This document shows positions 7,815-17,082 of a DNA stretch of 36,905 bases, piece by piece. Under the pieces are notes generated by a model. The model was given only the letters and a program-made list of their open reading frames with translations. It made no database searches and was not told the DNA's origin. The stretch lies in the NCBI GenBank assembly GCA_947627435.1, contig CANQWB010000010.1, positions 1 to 36,905 on the forward strand, given 5' to 3'. The position numbers and the translations under genes are program-made. This DNA is from an uncultured Bacilli bacterium (GTDB lineage: Bacteria; Bacillota_I; Bacilli_A; RF39; UBA660). Numbering within the stretch: position 1 is the first letter of the stretch; every line of letters starts with the position of its first letter.

Positions 7815-8799
7815 AGTGAGTATTGACTTCATTCGTTTACTTGCAGCATTTATGGTAGTTGCCGTTCATACTTATCCATTTGCTTCTATCAATGCTGATT
7901 TTGATTTTTTATTTACACTTGTCTTTTGTAGAATCGCAGTTCCTATTTTTCTGATGATTACGGGATATTATGTAATACAAAAAGCATTAAAAAACGTTTC
8001 ATATTTAATTCAATACACCAAAAAAATAGCCATTATTTATGGCATAGCTATACTTTTGTATTTACCAATTAATCTTTATAACCATACATTTGCATCTATG
8101 AATTTATACAATATTCTGCAAATGATTTTCATCGATGGTACCTTTTATCATTTATGGTATTTTCCAGCCCTTATTTTGGGTATTTGGATTCTTTATTGGC
8201 TTATCAAAAAATGGAAAGAGCCATATATTAGTATTATAGTTATTCTGCTTTACCTTATTGGTTTATTTGGAGATAGTTATTATGGTTTGATTGCCAATAC
8301 TGGTTTTTATAAAATATATCAATTTATTTTTAGTGTTTTTTCCTATACCAGAAATGGATTATTCTATGTACCAATATTCCTTTATATTGGATATTTATTT
8401 ACAAAAGTAAAATGGCATTATAAACCTAAATGTACTTTGCTTCTTTGGATTATATCTATCATTTTTATGGAAATAGAAGGATATTTTTTAAATGTATATG
8501 GACTACAAAGACATACAAGTATGTATGCGATGTTGATTCCAACTTGTGTTTTATTATTTGCTCTTATTTTACCTTATAAAGAAAATAAGAATGTGAAAAT
8601 TCGTACTATGGCGACGATCATTTATATCATTCATCCTATGTGTATTATTGGTATTCGTGGTATTGTAAAAATTTTAAATCTGGAACACCAGATACTTGAT
8701 CACAATTTTCTACAATACATTTTCACTTTATTGTTATCAATTGTTATATCTTATGTATTAGTACTCTTTGATCAAAAAGTAAAGAAAAAAAGCGCATAG
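7804..8799 (+). CDS. Acyltransferase family 3 membrane protein, VanT N-domain-like
   Basis: This 331-residue polytopic protein has about ten hydrophobic helices. Its N-terminus (SIDFIRLLAAFMVVAVHTYPF) and YHLWYFPALILG fit the acyltransferase-3 family, and especially the membrane half of VanT serine racemases. The cytoplasmic racemase half of VanT is absent: the gene ends after the membrane domain. It follows vanW and the D,D-peptidase with an 11-base overlap. ATG 7804 is chosen over GTG 7795, which is too close to the AAAGG. The function may be O-acetylation of a wall polymer or a VanT-like transport role; neither is shown. Confidence 0.8.
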   Translation: MHHKVSIDFIRLLAAFMVVAVHTYPFASINADFDFLFTLVFCRIAVPIFLMITGYYVIQKALKNVSYLIQYTKKIAIIYGIAILLYLPINLYNHTFASMNLYNILQMIFIDGTFYHLWYFPALILGIWILYWLIKKWKEPYISIIVILLYLIGLFGDSYYGLIANTGFYKIYQFIFSVFSYTRNGLFYVPIFLYIGYLFTKVKWHYKPKCTLLLWIISIIFMEIEGYFLNVYGLQRHTSMYAMLIPTCVLLFALILPYKENKNVKIRTMATIIYIIHPMCIIGIRGIVKILNLEHQILDHNFLQYIFTLLLSIVISYVLVLFDQKVKKKSA

Positions 8800-8805
8800 C
8801 TTTTT
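8785..8805. terminator. Bidirectional terminator between the convergent acyltransferase and DUF6512 genes
   Basis: The stem AAAAAGC (8787-8793) / GCTTTTT (8799-8805) has a GCATA loop and overlaps both stop codons. A and T runs on either side serve both strands. Confidence 0.75.
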
Positions 8806-9331
8806 ATCCAATATCCTTATAATGTAAGCCATATATTTTTTCTTGATGATCATAAAATAAGTCTGTTAAAATAGGATGATAAGTTAAATAACCAAAACCA
8901 ATATAAGATAAAATGATTCCAAAAATTGTAATTAGAAAAGTCTTTTTGTTTTCGTGATCATCTACTTTTTGTTCTATGATTTGTGATATTATAATTGTAA
9001 TCATTAAAATTGTAAGAGCAATCCACATATGGTAGCCAAATAGGTAATAAATAGGTAAATACATTATTAAGTAGATAGGAATACTAAGGCAAGCACTTAC
9101 CCAAATTCGAAAAATACGGATTGGTTTTTGCATGTAAATATCAATAAAACTTCGTATCATACCAAATATCAATATAGAAGTATATAACATCTTCATATGT
9201 TCCCATGTACTTTCATTGACCGGAAAGAAAATAGCTAAAAAAGAAAAAGGTAACCAGTCGTACATGAAATGTGAAATAACACATATGAAAAATATGATAA
9301 TACTAGAAAAAATTATTTTCATTTTGTTCAT
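8804..9331 (-). CDS. DUF6512-type integral membrane protein
   Basis: This 175-residue protein has about five hydrophobic helices. The N-terminal stretch HFMYDW, then FPVNESTWEHMKMLY, matches what I recall of the DUF6512 family, small membrane proteins of Firmicutes without known function. The start ATG has AGGAGTG eight bases upstream; a second ATG three codons in is less well placed. It is convergent with the acyltransferase gene and divergent from uvsE with only 41 bp between start codons, so the two promoters must overlap or lie inside the neighbouring genes. Confidence 0.7.
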   Translation of the reverse strand: MNKMKIIFSSIIIFFICVISHFMYDWLPFSFLAIFFPVNESTWEHMKMLYTSILIFGMIRSFIDIYMQKPIRIFRIWVSACLSIPIYLIMYLPIYYLFGYHMWIALTILMITIIISQIIEQKVDDHENKKTFLITIFGIILSYIGFGYLTYHPILTDLFYDHQEKIYGLHYKDIG

Positions 9332-9372
9332 AAAATCACTCCTTTTATCCCATACTATTACTGGTGATTTCT

Positions 9373-10317
9373 ATGCAAATAAGATTGGGCTATGTTGCAC
9401 TTCCAATGGCGCTTCCTTTCACATCTTCTTCGACCGTAACCTATTCACATTATAAAAAATTAGGAAAACGAAGAGGTGATGAAAAGTTACATCATGTGAT
9501 TCTCTCAAATTTTGAAGCATTAAAAGAAATATTAAAATATAATGTTGCCAATGAGATTTCCTTTTTTCGCATGACTTCTAATTTGATTCCATTAGGTACT
9601 CATCCTGATGTCCATTATGAAGTATGGAAACGATATCACAAAGAGTGGCATCAAATCGGAAACTATATCAAAGAAAATCATTTGCGTATAGATCTACATC
9701 CAGATCAGTTTTGTGTTTTAAATAGTCAAAATCCCAGTGTAGTTGAGAATACTATTAGTATACTCAAATTTTATCAAAATATGTTACGTGCTATGAAATT
9801 AGATAGTATTTTGATTTTGCATATTGGTAGTGGAGTGGGTGGTAAAAAAGAAGCAATCAAACGTTTTAAAGAAAATTTTAAAAAGTTAGATCCAACTCTT
9901 CAAAAAATGATTGTACTTGAAAACGATGATAAAATTTTTAATATTCGTAATACATTAAATTTATGTGAAGAACTTCACATTCCTATGGTACTAGATTACC
10001 ATCATTATTTATGTAATCGCAATCGTGAAAAAATTGAAGATTATATTGAATGCATTTTTCATACCTGGGACAATCGAAAAGAAAATCCCAAAATACATAT
10101 GTCATCTCCTAAAAATAAAGTGCAAAAACGTAGTCATCACGATTATATCAATAGTGATGAATTTATACATTTTCTGCATAAAATTCAATTTACAAATCAA
10201 GATTTTGATGTTATGATAGAAGCTAAAATGAAAGACGAAGCAATGTTTCGATTAATTCGTGAATTAAAATATAAAACGGAGTATACATTTGTCAATCAAA
10301 CAACTTTTTTCATATAA
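9373..10317 (+). CDS. uvsE: UV damage endonuclease UvsE (UVDE)
   Basis: The 314-residue protein is a TIM-barrel nuclease that nicks DNA 5' of UV photoproducts and other lesions, starting an excision pathway independent of UvrABC. Family signatures are the N-terminal MQIRLGYVALP, RMTSNLIPLGTHPD, RIDLHPDQFCVLNS, LHIGSGVGGKKEA, LENDDK and LDYHHY, which hold the metal-binding His, Asp and Glu residues. Length is normal for the family. ATG 9373 with GGTG six bases upstream is preferred over GTG 9364. In Bacillus the orthologue is linked to spore UV resistance, which suits this spore former. Confidence 0.93.
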   Translation: MQIRLGYVALPMALPFTSSSTVTYSHYKKLGKRRGDEKLHHVILSNFEALKEILKYNVANEISFFRMTSNLIPLGTHPDVHYEVWKRYHKEWHQIGNYIKENHLRIDLHPDQFCVLNSQNPSVVENTISILKFYQNMLRAMKLDSILILHIGSGVGGKKEAIKRFKENFKKLDPTLQKMIVLENDDKIFNIRNTLNLCEELHIPMVLDYHHYLCNRNREKIEDYIECIFHTWDNRKENPKIHMSSPKNKVQKRSHHDYINSDEFIHFLHKIQFTNQDFDVMIEAKMKDEAMFRLIRELKYKTEYTFVNQTTFFI

Positions 10318-10369
10318 AAAAGGAAATTGCAAAGTTTTGTCGTATATTAATATTAGGAGAGTGTTTTGT

Positions 10370-12121
10370 ATGGAAAATACACGCCAAATATCTGAACAAC
10401 AATTGAAAGTTATTCGTGAATCTGTAGATATTGTAGATATTATATCCGGATATATTCCTCTTGTTTCCAAAGGAAAAAGTTTTTTTGGTGTATGTCCATT
10501 TCACGATGATCATTCTCCAAGTATGAGTGTTTCTAGAGAAAAACAAATCTATCGTTGTTTTTCTTGTGGAGCTGGAGGAAATGTATTTACATTTGTTATG
10601 AATTATGAAAATATTAACTTTTTAGATGCAGTGAAGTTGATTGCCGAAAAAGCTGGTATTCCATTACAACTGCAAGAATATTCTGCTCCACGACAAAAGA
10701 AATTCGAAACCTATTATGAAATTTATGATTTGGCTCATAAATTTTACCAGAATAATATTAATACTGCGATGGGAAAAGATGCAAAGTCATATTTAACAAA
10801 CCGTGGATTAGGATCAGATGTAATAAAAGAATTTGAAATTGGCTTATCTTTAAAAAATGCAGAAATGTTAACCAAATTACTACAAAAAAAAGAATATTCT
10901 GCAAAGGAGCTAGTTAAAACAGGACTTGTCAATGAGAATGAAAAAGGATTACATGATGTCTTTTACAATCGTATTATGTTTCCCCTTTGGAATTTAGAAG
11001 GCAAAGTCGTTGGTTTTAGTGGTCGTATTTATCAAAATCAAGATACCGCAAAATATGTTAATACCAAAGAAACGGATGCTTTCAAAAAAGGTGAATTGTT
11101 ATATAATTACCATCGTGCAAAAAATGAGGCAAGAAAAGTTGGACAAGTTATTGTCATGGAAGGTTTTATGGATGTCATTCGTGCCTATACCATAGGGGTT
11201 ACTAATGTAGTTGCTACAATGGGAACTGCTGTTACTAAAAATCAAGCCTTACTTTTAAAACGTATGGCAAAAGAAGTTATTTTATGTTTTGATGGTGATG
11301 AAGCAGGTGCCAAAGCAACCATGGCTTGTTCGAATGAACTTTTAAAAATTGGTGTTACACCAAAAATTGTGCGACTAGAAGAACAATTGGATCCCGATGA
11401 ATATATATTAAAATATGGAAAAAACCAATTTTGTAGAAAATTAGAAAATCCAATTCAAGTTATGGATTTTAAATTAGATTATCTCAAACAAAAAAAGGAC
11501 TTTAATAATGGACAAGATGTTACTGTATATATCAGGCAAGTATTAACAGAACTAGAAAAAATGGATGATCCAGTATTAAAAGAACTTACCATTCAAAAAT
11601 TAAGTTCCGAAACCCATTTGGATCCAACTTTTTTAAAATCACAAATGAAAAAACCAGAAGATACACCTGTTCATGTAGAAAAAAAAGAAGTAACTACGAA
11701 ACAAAATAAATATCAGCAAGCAGAAAAAAATTTAATTTATTATATGTTAATTTCACCTGAAGTCATTCAACTGTATCAAAAACATATTACATATATGCCA
11801 ACAAAAATATATCGTATGCTTGCTATACAAATTGCTTGTTATTACAAAGATTATAAATTCATTTCGGTAGCGGATTTTATGACATCTATTCAAAACGATG
11901 AAACAATGTGTAATGCACTGAATGAAATATTAAAACTTGATTTGAAAGAAGAATATACATTAGAACAAATTATGGATTATATTAAAACCATTCATGAATA
12001 TGGAATTCAATTTCAATGTAAACGTTTTCAAGAAATGATGCAAACGGAAATAGATCCAATGAAAAAAGCAGAAATTGGACAAAAAATAATTGAATTACGT
12101 AAATCAGAGATGATAAGATAG
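10370..12121 (+). CDS. dnaG: DNA primase
   Basis: The 583-residue primase makes RNA primers at the replication fork. The N-terminal zinc finger is present (Cys42, His45, Cys63, Cys66), followed by the catalytic core and Toprim domain (VIVMEGFMDVI with its Glu, then CFDGDEAGAKA with the acidic pair). A C-terminal helicase-binding region of weaker conservation follows. The start at 10370 is supported by AGGAGAGTG and the canonical N-terminus leading to IRESVDIVDIISGY. It lies ten bases upstream of the sigma factor gene, the classical dnaG-sigA pair. Confidence 0.97.
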   Translation: MENTRQISEQQLKVIRESVDIVDIISGYIPLVSKGKSFFGVCPFHDDHSPSMSVSREKQIYRCFSCGAGGNVFTFVMNYENINFLDAVKLIAEKAGIPLQLQEYSAPRQKKFETYYEIYDLAHKFYQNNINTAMGKDAKSYLTNRGLGSDVIKEFEIGLSLKNAEMLTKLLQKKEYSAKELVKTGLVNENEKGLHDVFYNRIMFPLWNLEGKVVGFSGRIYQNQDTAKYVNTKETDAFKKGELLYNYHRAKNEARKVGQVIVMEGFMDVIRAYTIGVTNVVATMGTAVTKNQALLLKRMAKEVILCFDGDEAGAKATMACSNELLKIGVTPKIVRLEEQLDPDEYILKYGKNQFCRKLENPIQVMDFKLDYLKQKKDFNNGQDVTVYIRQVLTELEKMDDPVLKELTIQKLSSETHLDPTFLKSQMKKPEDTPVHVEKKEVTTKQNKYQQAEKNLIYYMLISPEVIQLYQKHITYMPTKIYRMLAIQIACYYKDYKFISVADFMTSIQNDETMCNALNEILKLDLKEEYTLEQIMDYIKTIHEYGIQFQCKRFQEMMQTEIDPMKKAEIGQKIIELRKSEMIR

Positions 12122-12130
12122 GAGAATAAT

Positions 12131-13216
12131 ATGCTAAATGAAATTAAAACATTTGAAGAAAGAAAAAATGAGTTAGTAAAAAGAGGAAAAGAAAAAGGGT
12201 TTATTACATATGAAGAACTTGCGAGTACATTAAAAGGATTGGAATTAGATGCCGAAGCTTTGGATGAACTCTATAATCTATTTAATGAAAATAGTATTGC
12301 CGTCGTATCAGAAGAAGAACCAGATAGCGATAATGAAGGTGGCGATAAATTACTTTTAGATGATAATACTTTAACGAAGGATTTGACGATTAATGATCCC
12401 GTACGTATGTATTTAAAAGAAATTGGGCAAATTAAATTACTTTCTATGGAAGAAGAATTGGAACTTGCAGACCGTATTTTATCAGGTGATCAAGAAGCAA
12501 AATCTATTTTAGCGGAAGCAAATTTACGTTTGGTAGTAAGTATTGCCAAACGTTATGTGGGTAGAGGTATGTTATTTTTGGATTTGATTCAAGAAGGAAA
12601 TATTGGTTTAATGAAAGCTGTTGACAAGTTCGATGTAACTAAAGGTTATAAATTTTCTACTTATGCAACTTGGTGGATTCGTCAAGCAATTACAAGAGCA
12701 ATTGCTGATCAAGCTAGAACGATTCGTGTTCCAGTGCATATGGTAGAAACCATCAATAAATTGGCTCGTGTACAACGTCAATTGACACTAGAACTCAATC
12801 GTGAACCAACCGAGGAAGAATTGGCAGCAAAGATGAATATATCTGTAGATAAAATTAGAGATATTTATAAAATTAGTCAAGAACCTGTCAGTTTAGAAAC
12901 CCCAATTGGAGAAGAAGATGATTCTCACTTGGGTGATTTCATTAAAGATGAACGTAATGTAAGTCCAGAAGAATATGCAACCAATGAAATGTTAAAAGAT
13001 GAGATCAACGATGTATTAGAAACTTTAACAGAACGAGAAGAAAAAGTAATTCGTCTTCGCTTTGGATTAGATGATGGTAAATCAAAAACATTAGAAGAAG
13101 TAGGACAATTATTTGGAGTTACTAGGGAGCGTATTCGTCAAATTGAAGCCAAAGCACTCCGTAAATTAAGACATCCATCGCGTTCTCGTAAATTAAAAGA
13201 TTATATGGGAGAATAA
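12131..13216 (+). CDS. sigA: Primary RNA polymerase sigma factor SigA/RpoD
   Basis: The 361-residue protein contains a short region 1.1 (residues 1-60, [20 protein letters not shown]), region 1.2 ([16 protein letters not shown]), region 2 with the -10 recognition and melting segment ([25 protein letters not shown]), region 3 ([10 protein letters not shown]) and region 4 ending in the helix-turn-helix [19 protein letters not shown]. These features mark the housekeeping sigma. This agrees with the TTGACA/TATAAT promoters found in the window. Ribosome site TAGGAGAATAAT precedes the ATG. It is co-transcribed with dnaG and trmK. Confidence 0.98.
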   Translation: MLNEIKTFEERKNELVKRGKEKGFITYEELASTLKGLELDAEALDELYNLFNENSIAVVSEEEPDSDNEGGDKLLLDDNTLTKDLTINDPVRMYLKEIGQIKLLSMEEELELADRILSGDQEAKSILAEANLRLVVSIAKRYVGRGMLFLDLIQEGNIGLMKAVDKFDVTKGYKFSTYATWWIRQAITRAIADQARTIRVPVHMVETINKLARVQRQLTLELNREPTEEELAAKMNISVDKIRDIYKISQEPVSLETPIGEEDDSHLGDFIKDERNVSPEEYATNEMLKDEINDVLETLTEREEKVIRLRFGLDDGKSKTLEEVGQLFGVTRERIRQIEAKALRKLRHPSRSRKLKDYMGE

Positions 13217-13217
13217 G

Positions 13218-13886
13218 ATGCGTTTATCCGCACGTTTACAAGCGCTTACTCATATGATTCCTAGTCAATACTCCGTTGTAGATATTGGCTGCGATCATGC
13301 TTTATTGGATATATATTTAACATTAAATCATAAAAATCATTGTATTGCGAGTGATATCAACCAAAATGTAATTACAAACGCTAGAAATCATATTATCTCT
13401 TATCAATTACAAGATCAAATTGAATTAATTAAAAGTAATGGATTAGAAAATATTTTACCCCCTCAAAATGCGGTTTTAGTGATTGCTGGTATGGGGACTT
13501 CGACCATTTTATCTATTTTAAATAATCCTAAAATGTATCAATTTTCCTATTTGATTATTCAAACGAATAATGAATGGGAAGTTTTAAGAAAACAATTATC
13601 TTTAAAAGGATGGAAGTTAGTAGAAGAACAAATTGTTTTGGATAAAGGAAAGTATTATATTCTTATGAAGTGGGTAAAAGGAAATAGTCATTATAGTAAA
13701 AAACAATGCTTTTTAGGACCTTGTTTAATGCACCAAAAAGAAAGCCAAAATTATTATATATCTATGTTAGAAAAATGTTGTAAAATTTATCCATGTATTC
13801 CTTTTTACCATTGGTATAAAAAGTATCAAATTGCATTACAAATTTTTTGGTTAAAAAAAGAACTAAAGATTTTAAAAAAACTTTAG
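13218..13886 (+). CDS. trmK: tRNA (adenine22-N1)-methyltransferase TrmK
   Basis: The 222-residue SAM-dependent methyltransferase should modify A22 in tRNA. Signature motifs are the N-terminal MRLSARLQALTHMIP, VVDIGCDHALLDIYL (SAM-binding loop), ASDIN, and VIAGMGTSTILSIL. The gene starts one base after the sigA stop, matching the sigA-trmK order in Bacillus. The Nif3-like partner that often follows is absent; a convergent yqfQ-like gene comes next. Confidence 0.93.
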   Translation: MRLSARLQALTHMIPSQYSVVDIGCDHALLDIYLTLNHKNHCIASDINQNVITNARNHIISYQLQDQIELIKSNGLENILPPQNAVLVIAGMGTSTILSILNNPKMYQFSYLIIQTNNEWEVLRKQLSLKGWKLVEEQIVLDKGKYYILMKWVKGNSHYSKKQCFLGPCLMHQKESQNYYISMLEKCCKIYPCIPFYHWYKKYQIALQIFWLKKELKILKKL

Positions 13887-13893
13887 TTTTTTT
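13861..13893. terminator. Terminator between trmK and the yqfQ-like gene
   Basis: The stem AACTAAAG (13861-13868) / CTTTAGTT (13881-13888) has a 12-base A/T loop and is followed by a T-run. It overlaps the trmK 3' end and reaches the convergent gene's stop, so it may serve both. Confidence 0.7.
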
Positions 13894-14230
13894 ATATGAA
13901 AAAAGTAGGCCCTTCATTATTTTGAGAAGTAGTTGTTTGATTTTCTTCTAAAGCAGTAGAAGTATTTCCATTGGATTCTGTTGCTGAAGTTGGAGTATCT
14001 ACTTTTTTAAATTCATTCATTACTTTGAACATGGTTTTGGCATTTTTGAAAACAGGTGACATTTGACGAATCACTGGGATTGCTTGATTGGCCACACCTA
14101 GTACACGTTGTGTTCCTGAAAGTAAAGATCCCCAACGAATTCCATTTCCACCAAATAATCTTGCAAATAATCCTGGTGTGCTACTTGCAGCTGTAGGATA
14201 AAAGCCAAAATATGGGTTATAATAATTCAT
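13892..14230 (-). CDS. YqfQ-like spore-associated protein
   Basis: The 112-residue protein starts MNYYNPYFGFYP, has a small Gly-rich hydrophobic stretch (GLFARLFGGNG), then GTQRVLGVANQAIPVIRQMS with KNAKTMFKVMNEFKK, and ends in a low-complexity Ser/Thr/Asn/Glu tail. The middle block (tQrvLgmanQ...P...yk.fk) fits the YqfQ family, and Bacillus yqfQ also lies near sigA. The family is linked to spores, but its role is unclear. The start at 14230 is supported by GAAAGGAG; longer readings upstream are not credible. It is convergent with trmK and divergent from pilC. Confidence 0.7.
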   Translation of the reverse strand: MNYYNPYFGFYPTAASSTPGLFARLFGGNGIRWGSLLSGTQRVLGVANQAIPVIRQMSPVFKNAKTMFKVMNEFKKVDTPTSATESNGNTSTALEENQTTTSQNNEGPTFFI

Positions 14231-14275
14231 AATAGAACTCCTTTCTAAAATATTATATGAGAACTGAAAAAATAT

Positions 14276-14304
14276 TTTACAAATAATAAATTTTATAGTA
14301 TAAT
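14276..14304 (+). promoter_or_regulatory. Predicted sigma-A promoter of the pilC-pilD-glycine-rich pilin operon
   Basis: TTTACA (14276-14281) and TATAAT (14299-14304) are separated by 17 bp, about 40 bases upstream of the pilC start. Confidence 0.82.
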
Positions 14305-14344
14305 TTAAATAGTTTAAAAATAGGGAATTGGATGGTGCTTTACT

Positions 14345-16249
14345 ATGCGAAAAATGGACAGCCGTATATTTGAATATTTCAATCAAGTAATCACTACTAT
14401 ATTAAATATACCCATTGTTATTATTAAATATTTTTCACTAGGAATTGTTTTTACGTTGTATTTTATTGCGACAGTTTTCACTACATTCATATCTAGTATC
14501 GTAAAATATTTTATTTATGGGGTTACTTATCTTTGTATATTGTTATATCGACTATTATTAAGGATAATGAAGTTAATTGTTTTTCTTTGCTATATGGTGT
14601 ATCGTTTTGAATACTATTGTCTAAAAGGAATCATTTTTACTTTTTCGACTATTTTTCAATTATTGCGTCCTAAGAAAAAACCAAAACAGGATAGCATAAA
14701 AATTGATGAAGTAGAAACCACAAATTTAATGGTGGAGGATGAGGATACAACCACAATAGAAGATCAACCACAAGAAACATCATCAAAAATCAAAAATGAT
14801 AATGATGTTTATATCAATGAAAATGTAACAATTGAAAAAGAAACTCTAGGACAAAAAATCAAAAAGCTATTTGCAAAATTAAATCAGATTCCTAACTGGT
14901 TTCATAATAAGATTACCAATAATGATTTTGCCAAGAATAAACGTAATAGACGTTTGATGCAACGAGAAGCACTTTTGATTGATTTTGATGGTGAGGATGC
15001 GCAAAAAAGTGAAACTAAGGAATTATATGAATATGTTGCGAAAGATCCAGAAGGACATGTCATTAAGGATTATTTTGAGGCATTTTCTAAAGTAGAAGTG
15101 CATTCCTATTTATTAGGAGAAGGATTTGAAGTATATAGTATTAAAAAAGCAAGTAAATGGACGATCTTTATACATGGAAAACAGAGGGTAAATACTGTAC
15201 GTATTAAAACCAAAGATTTGATCTTTTTTATCACACAATTATCTACGTATTTAAAAGCTGGTATTCCTCTTGTAGAAGCTCTTAAAATATTATCAAGACA
15301 GTTTAAACAAAAACGTTATCAGAAAATTTTCAAAGCAATTATATATGATTTAACGATGGGAGAAAATTTTAGTGATGCTTTAAATAAACAAAATGTTGCT
15401 TTTCCTAGATTATTTATCAACATGGTAAAAACGGCAGAAATGACAGGAGAATTACCTGAAGTATTAGATGATATGTATGAATATTATACAGAAACCGAAA
15501 AGACAAGAAAACAAATGATTACAGCTATGATGTATCCATCTTTAGTTTTTATATTTTCCGTTGCTGTTATTACATTTATCATGATATTTGTAATTCCACA
15601 ATTTGTAGAAATTTATTCTACTATGGATGAAAGTCAAATTCCTGGATTTACAAAAGCAGTAATCTCTGTGAGTGATTTTTTAAGAAATTATATTGTATAT
15701 TTAATTATTGGATTAACCGCTTTTGTAATGTTATTTATGTATCTATATAAAAAGGTCAGAGGATTTAGAACGGTAATCCAATGGTTAGTAATGCATATGC
15801 CTGTTTTTGGAGATACTGTCATATACAATGAGGTAACTATGTTTACTAAAACATTTTCTTCATTATTGGCACACAATGTCTTTATTACAGATAGTATGGA
15901 AATTTTAAATAAGATTACAAACAATGAAATATATAAAATGTTAATTTTGGATACGATTACAAATTTAGCCAAAGGAGATAAAATCTCTACTGCTTTTGCA
16001 GGACATTGGGCATTTCCAATTCCAGCATATGAAATGTTAGTAACAGGTGAAAAAACAGGGGAACTTGCGGAAATGATGGCAAAGGTATCAGATTATTACC
16101 AAGGTCTACATAAAGAATCTGTTACCCGAATTAAAACGTTTATTGAACCAATGTTGACAATCTTCTTAACAGTTGTCGTTGGTATTATCGTTCTTGCGAT
16201 TGTAATTCCAATGTTTGGTATGTATTCAACTATTCAAAATTACGGATAA
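14345..16249 (+). CDS. pilC: Type IV pilus/type II secretion platform protein PilC/GspF with long N-terminal extension
   Basis: The C-terminal part of this 634-residue protein, from about residue 222 (ELYEYVAKDPEGHVIKDYFE), is a complete PilC/GspF. It has the small N-domain and two GspF repeats (DLIFFITQLSTYLKAGIPLV, and TMFTKTFSSLLAHNVFI) with their paired membrane helices and the LVTGEKTGELAEMM signature. It anchors pilin assembly in the membrane and partners the PilB ATPase. The unusual part is the first 220 residues: about 110 hydrophobic residues forming perhaps four membrane segments, then a charged acidic linker. Normal family members are near 400 residues. It is first in an operon with the prepilin peptidase and a glycine-rich pilin. 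Confidence 0.93.
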   Translation: MRKMDSRIFEYFNQVITTILNIPIVIIKYFSLGIVFTLYFIATVFTTFISSIVKYFIYGVTYLCILLYRLLLRIMKLIVFLCYMVYRFEYYCLKGIIFTFSTIFQLLRPKKKPKQDSIKIDEVETTNLMVEDEDTTTIEDQPQETSSKIKNDNDVYINENVTIEKETLGQKIKKLFAKLNQIPNWFHNKITNNDFAKNKRNRRLMQREALLIDFDGEDAQKSETKELYEYVAKDPEGHVIKDYFEAFSKVEVHSYLLGEGFEVYSIKKASKWTIFIHGKQRVNTVRIKTKDLIFFITQLSTYLKAGIPLVEALKILSRQFKQKRYQKIFKAIIYDLTMGENFSDALNKQNVAFPRLFINMVKTAEMTGELPEVLDDMYEYYTETEKTRKQMITAMMYPSLVFIFSVAVITFIMIFVIPQFVEIYSTMDESQIPGFTKAVISVSDFLRNYIVYLIIGLTAFVMLFMYLYKKVRGFRTVIQWLVMHMPVFGDTVIYNEVTMFTKTFSSLLAHNVFITDSMEILNKITNNEIYKMLILDTITNLAKGDKISTAFAGHWAFPIPAYEMLVTGEKTGELAEMMAKVSDYYQGLHKESVTRIKTFIEPMLTIFLTVVVGIIVLAIVIPMFGMYSTIQNYG

Positions 16250-16266
16250 GTTAGGTGATGAGAAGT

Positions 16267-17070
16267 ATGGAAATATATTATACAATTGTACTGTTTATAT
16301 TTGGTACAGTACTGGGATCATTCTACAATGTAGTAGGATATCGTTTACCAAAAGGTGAATCTCTGCTATTTCCATCTTCACATTGTACCAAATGCAATCA
16401 TAAATTAGGGGCAAGTGAACTCGTCCCTATTTTTTCATATATATTTTTGAGAGGTAAATGTAAAAATTGTGGAGATAAAATTTCATTATTCTATCCTATT
16501 TTTGAGTTAGCTTCAGGACTATTATTTGCAATAAGTTATCTTATTTTTGGATTTTCTATTGAACTGGCAATTGCTATTGTATTTATATCTACGTTACTAA
16601 TTATTATTATTAGTGATTATCAAACGATGATCATTCCAGATGAAGTACTAATATTTAGTTCTGTTATTTTAATATTACTAACTTATATAGGATATGGTTT
16701 GCAGACTACGTTCAATTCTATTGGAGCAGGCGTTTTAGCTTTTGCTACTATGTTTTTACTTAAAAAATTTGGAGATTTGCTCTTTCATAAAGAATCCATG
16801 GGTGGTGGAGATATTAAACTCATGTTTCTCTTTGGACTAGTATTAGGATATGCAATGGCCGTGATTTCTATTTTTGTTGCTTCTTTTATTGCATTACCAA
16901 TTGCTATTTATTTCACATATAAATATCGTGATCAAAAATATATTGATGACGATGAAATTCCAGAACATAGTATCCCATTTGGACCGTTTTTAGCAATTGC
17001 TGCCATTCTATTATTATTAAGTCAGATCGATTTTCAATTTGTAATTACATTATTAACACATACCAATTAA
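16267..17070 (+). CDS. pilD: Prepilin peptidase PilD (A24 family)
   Basis: This 267-residue aspartic peptidase cuts prepilin leaders at the inner face of the membrane and usually N-methylates the new N-terminus. It shows the N-terminal GSFYNVVGYRLPKGESL, a Cys4 zinc site (Cys40, Cys43, Cys65, Cys68), and the two catalytic Asp motifs (SDYQTMIIPDEV and GGGDIKLM), with about seven membrane helices. ATG 16267 is chosen over GTG 16255 and ATG 16258 because AGGTG then has proper spacing. The prepilins encoded at 143, 32870 and 33371 are its likely substrates, as is its operon neighbour. Confidence 0.95.
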   Translation: MEIYYTIVLFIFGTVLGSFYNVVGYRLPKGESLLFPSSHCTKCNHKLGASELVPIFSYIFLRGKCKNCGDKISLFYPIFELASGLLFAISYLIFGFSIELAIAIVFISTLLIIIISDYQTMIIPDEVLIFSSVILILLTYIGYGLQTTFNSIGAGVLAFATMFLLKKFGDLLFHKESMGGGDIKLMFLFGLVLGYAMAVISIFVASFIALPIAIYFTYKYRDQKYIDDDEIPEHSIPFGPFLAIAAILLLLSQIDFQFVITLLTHTN

Positions 17071-17082
17071 AGGAGGAACTAT

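Noticed and set aside
6250-8799. A functional vancomycin-resistance operon
   Set aside because: The ligase, racemase domain and VanR/VanS regulators are missing, and homologues of these three genes occur in sensitive bacteria.
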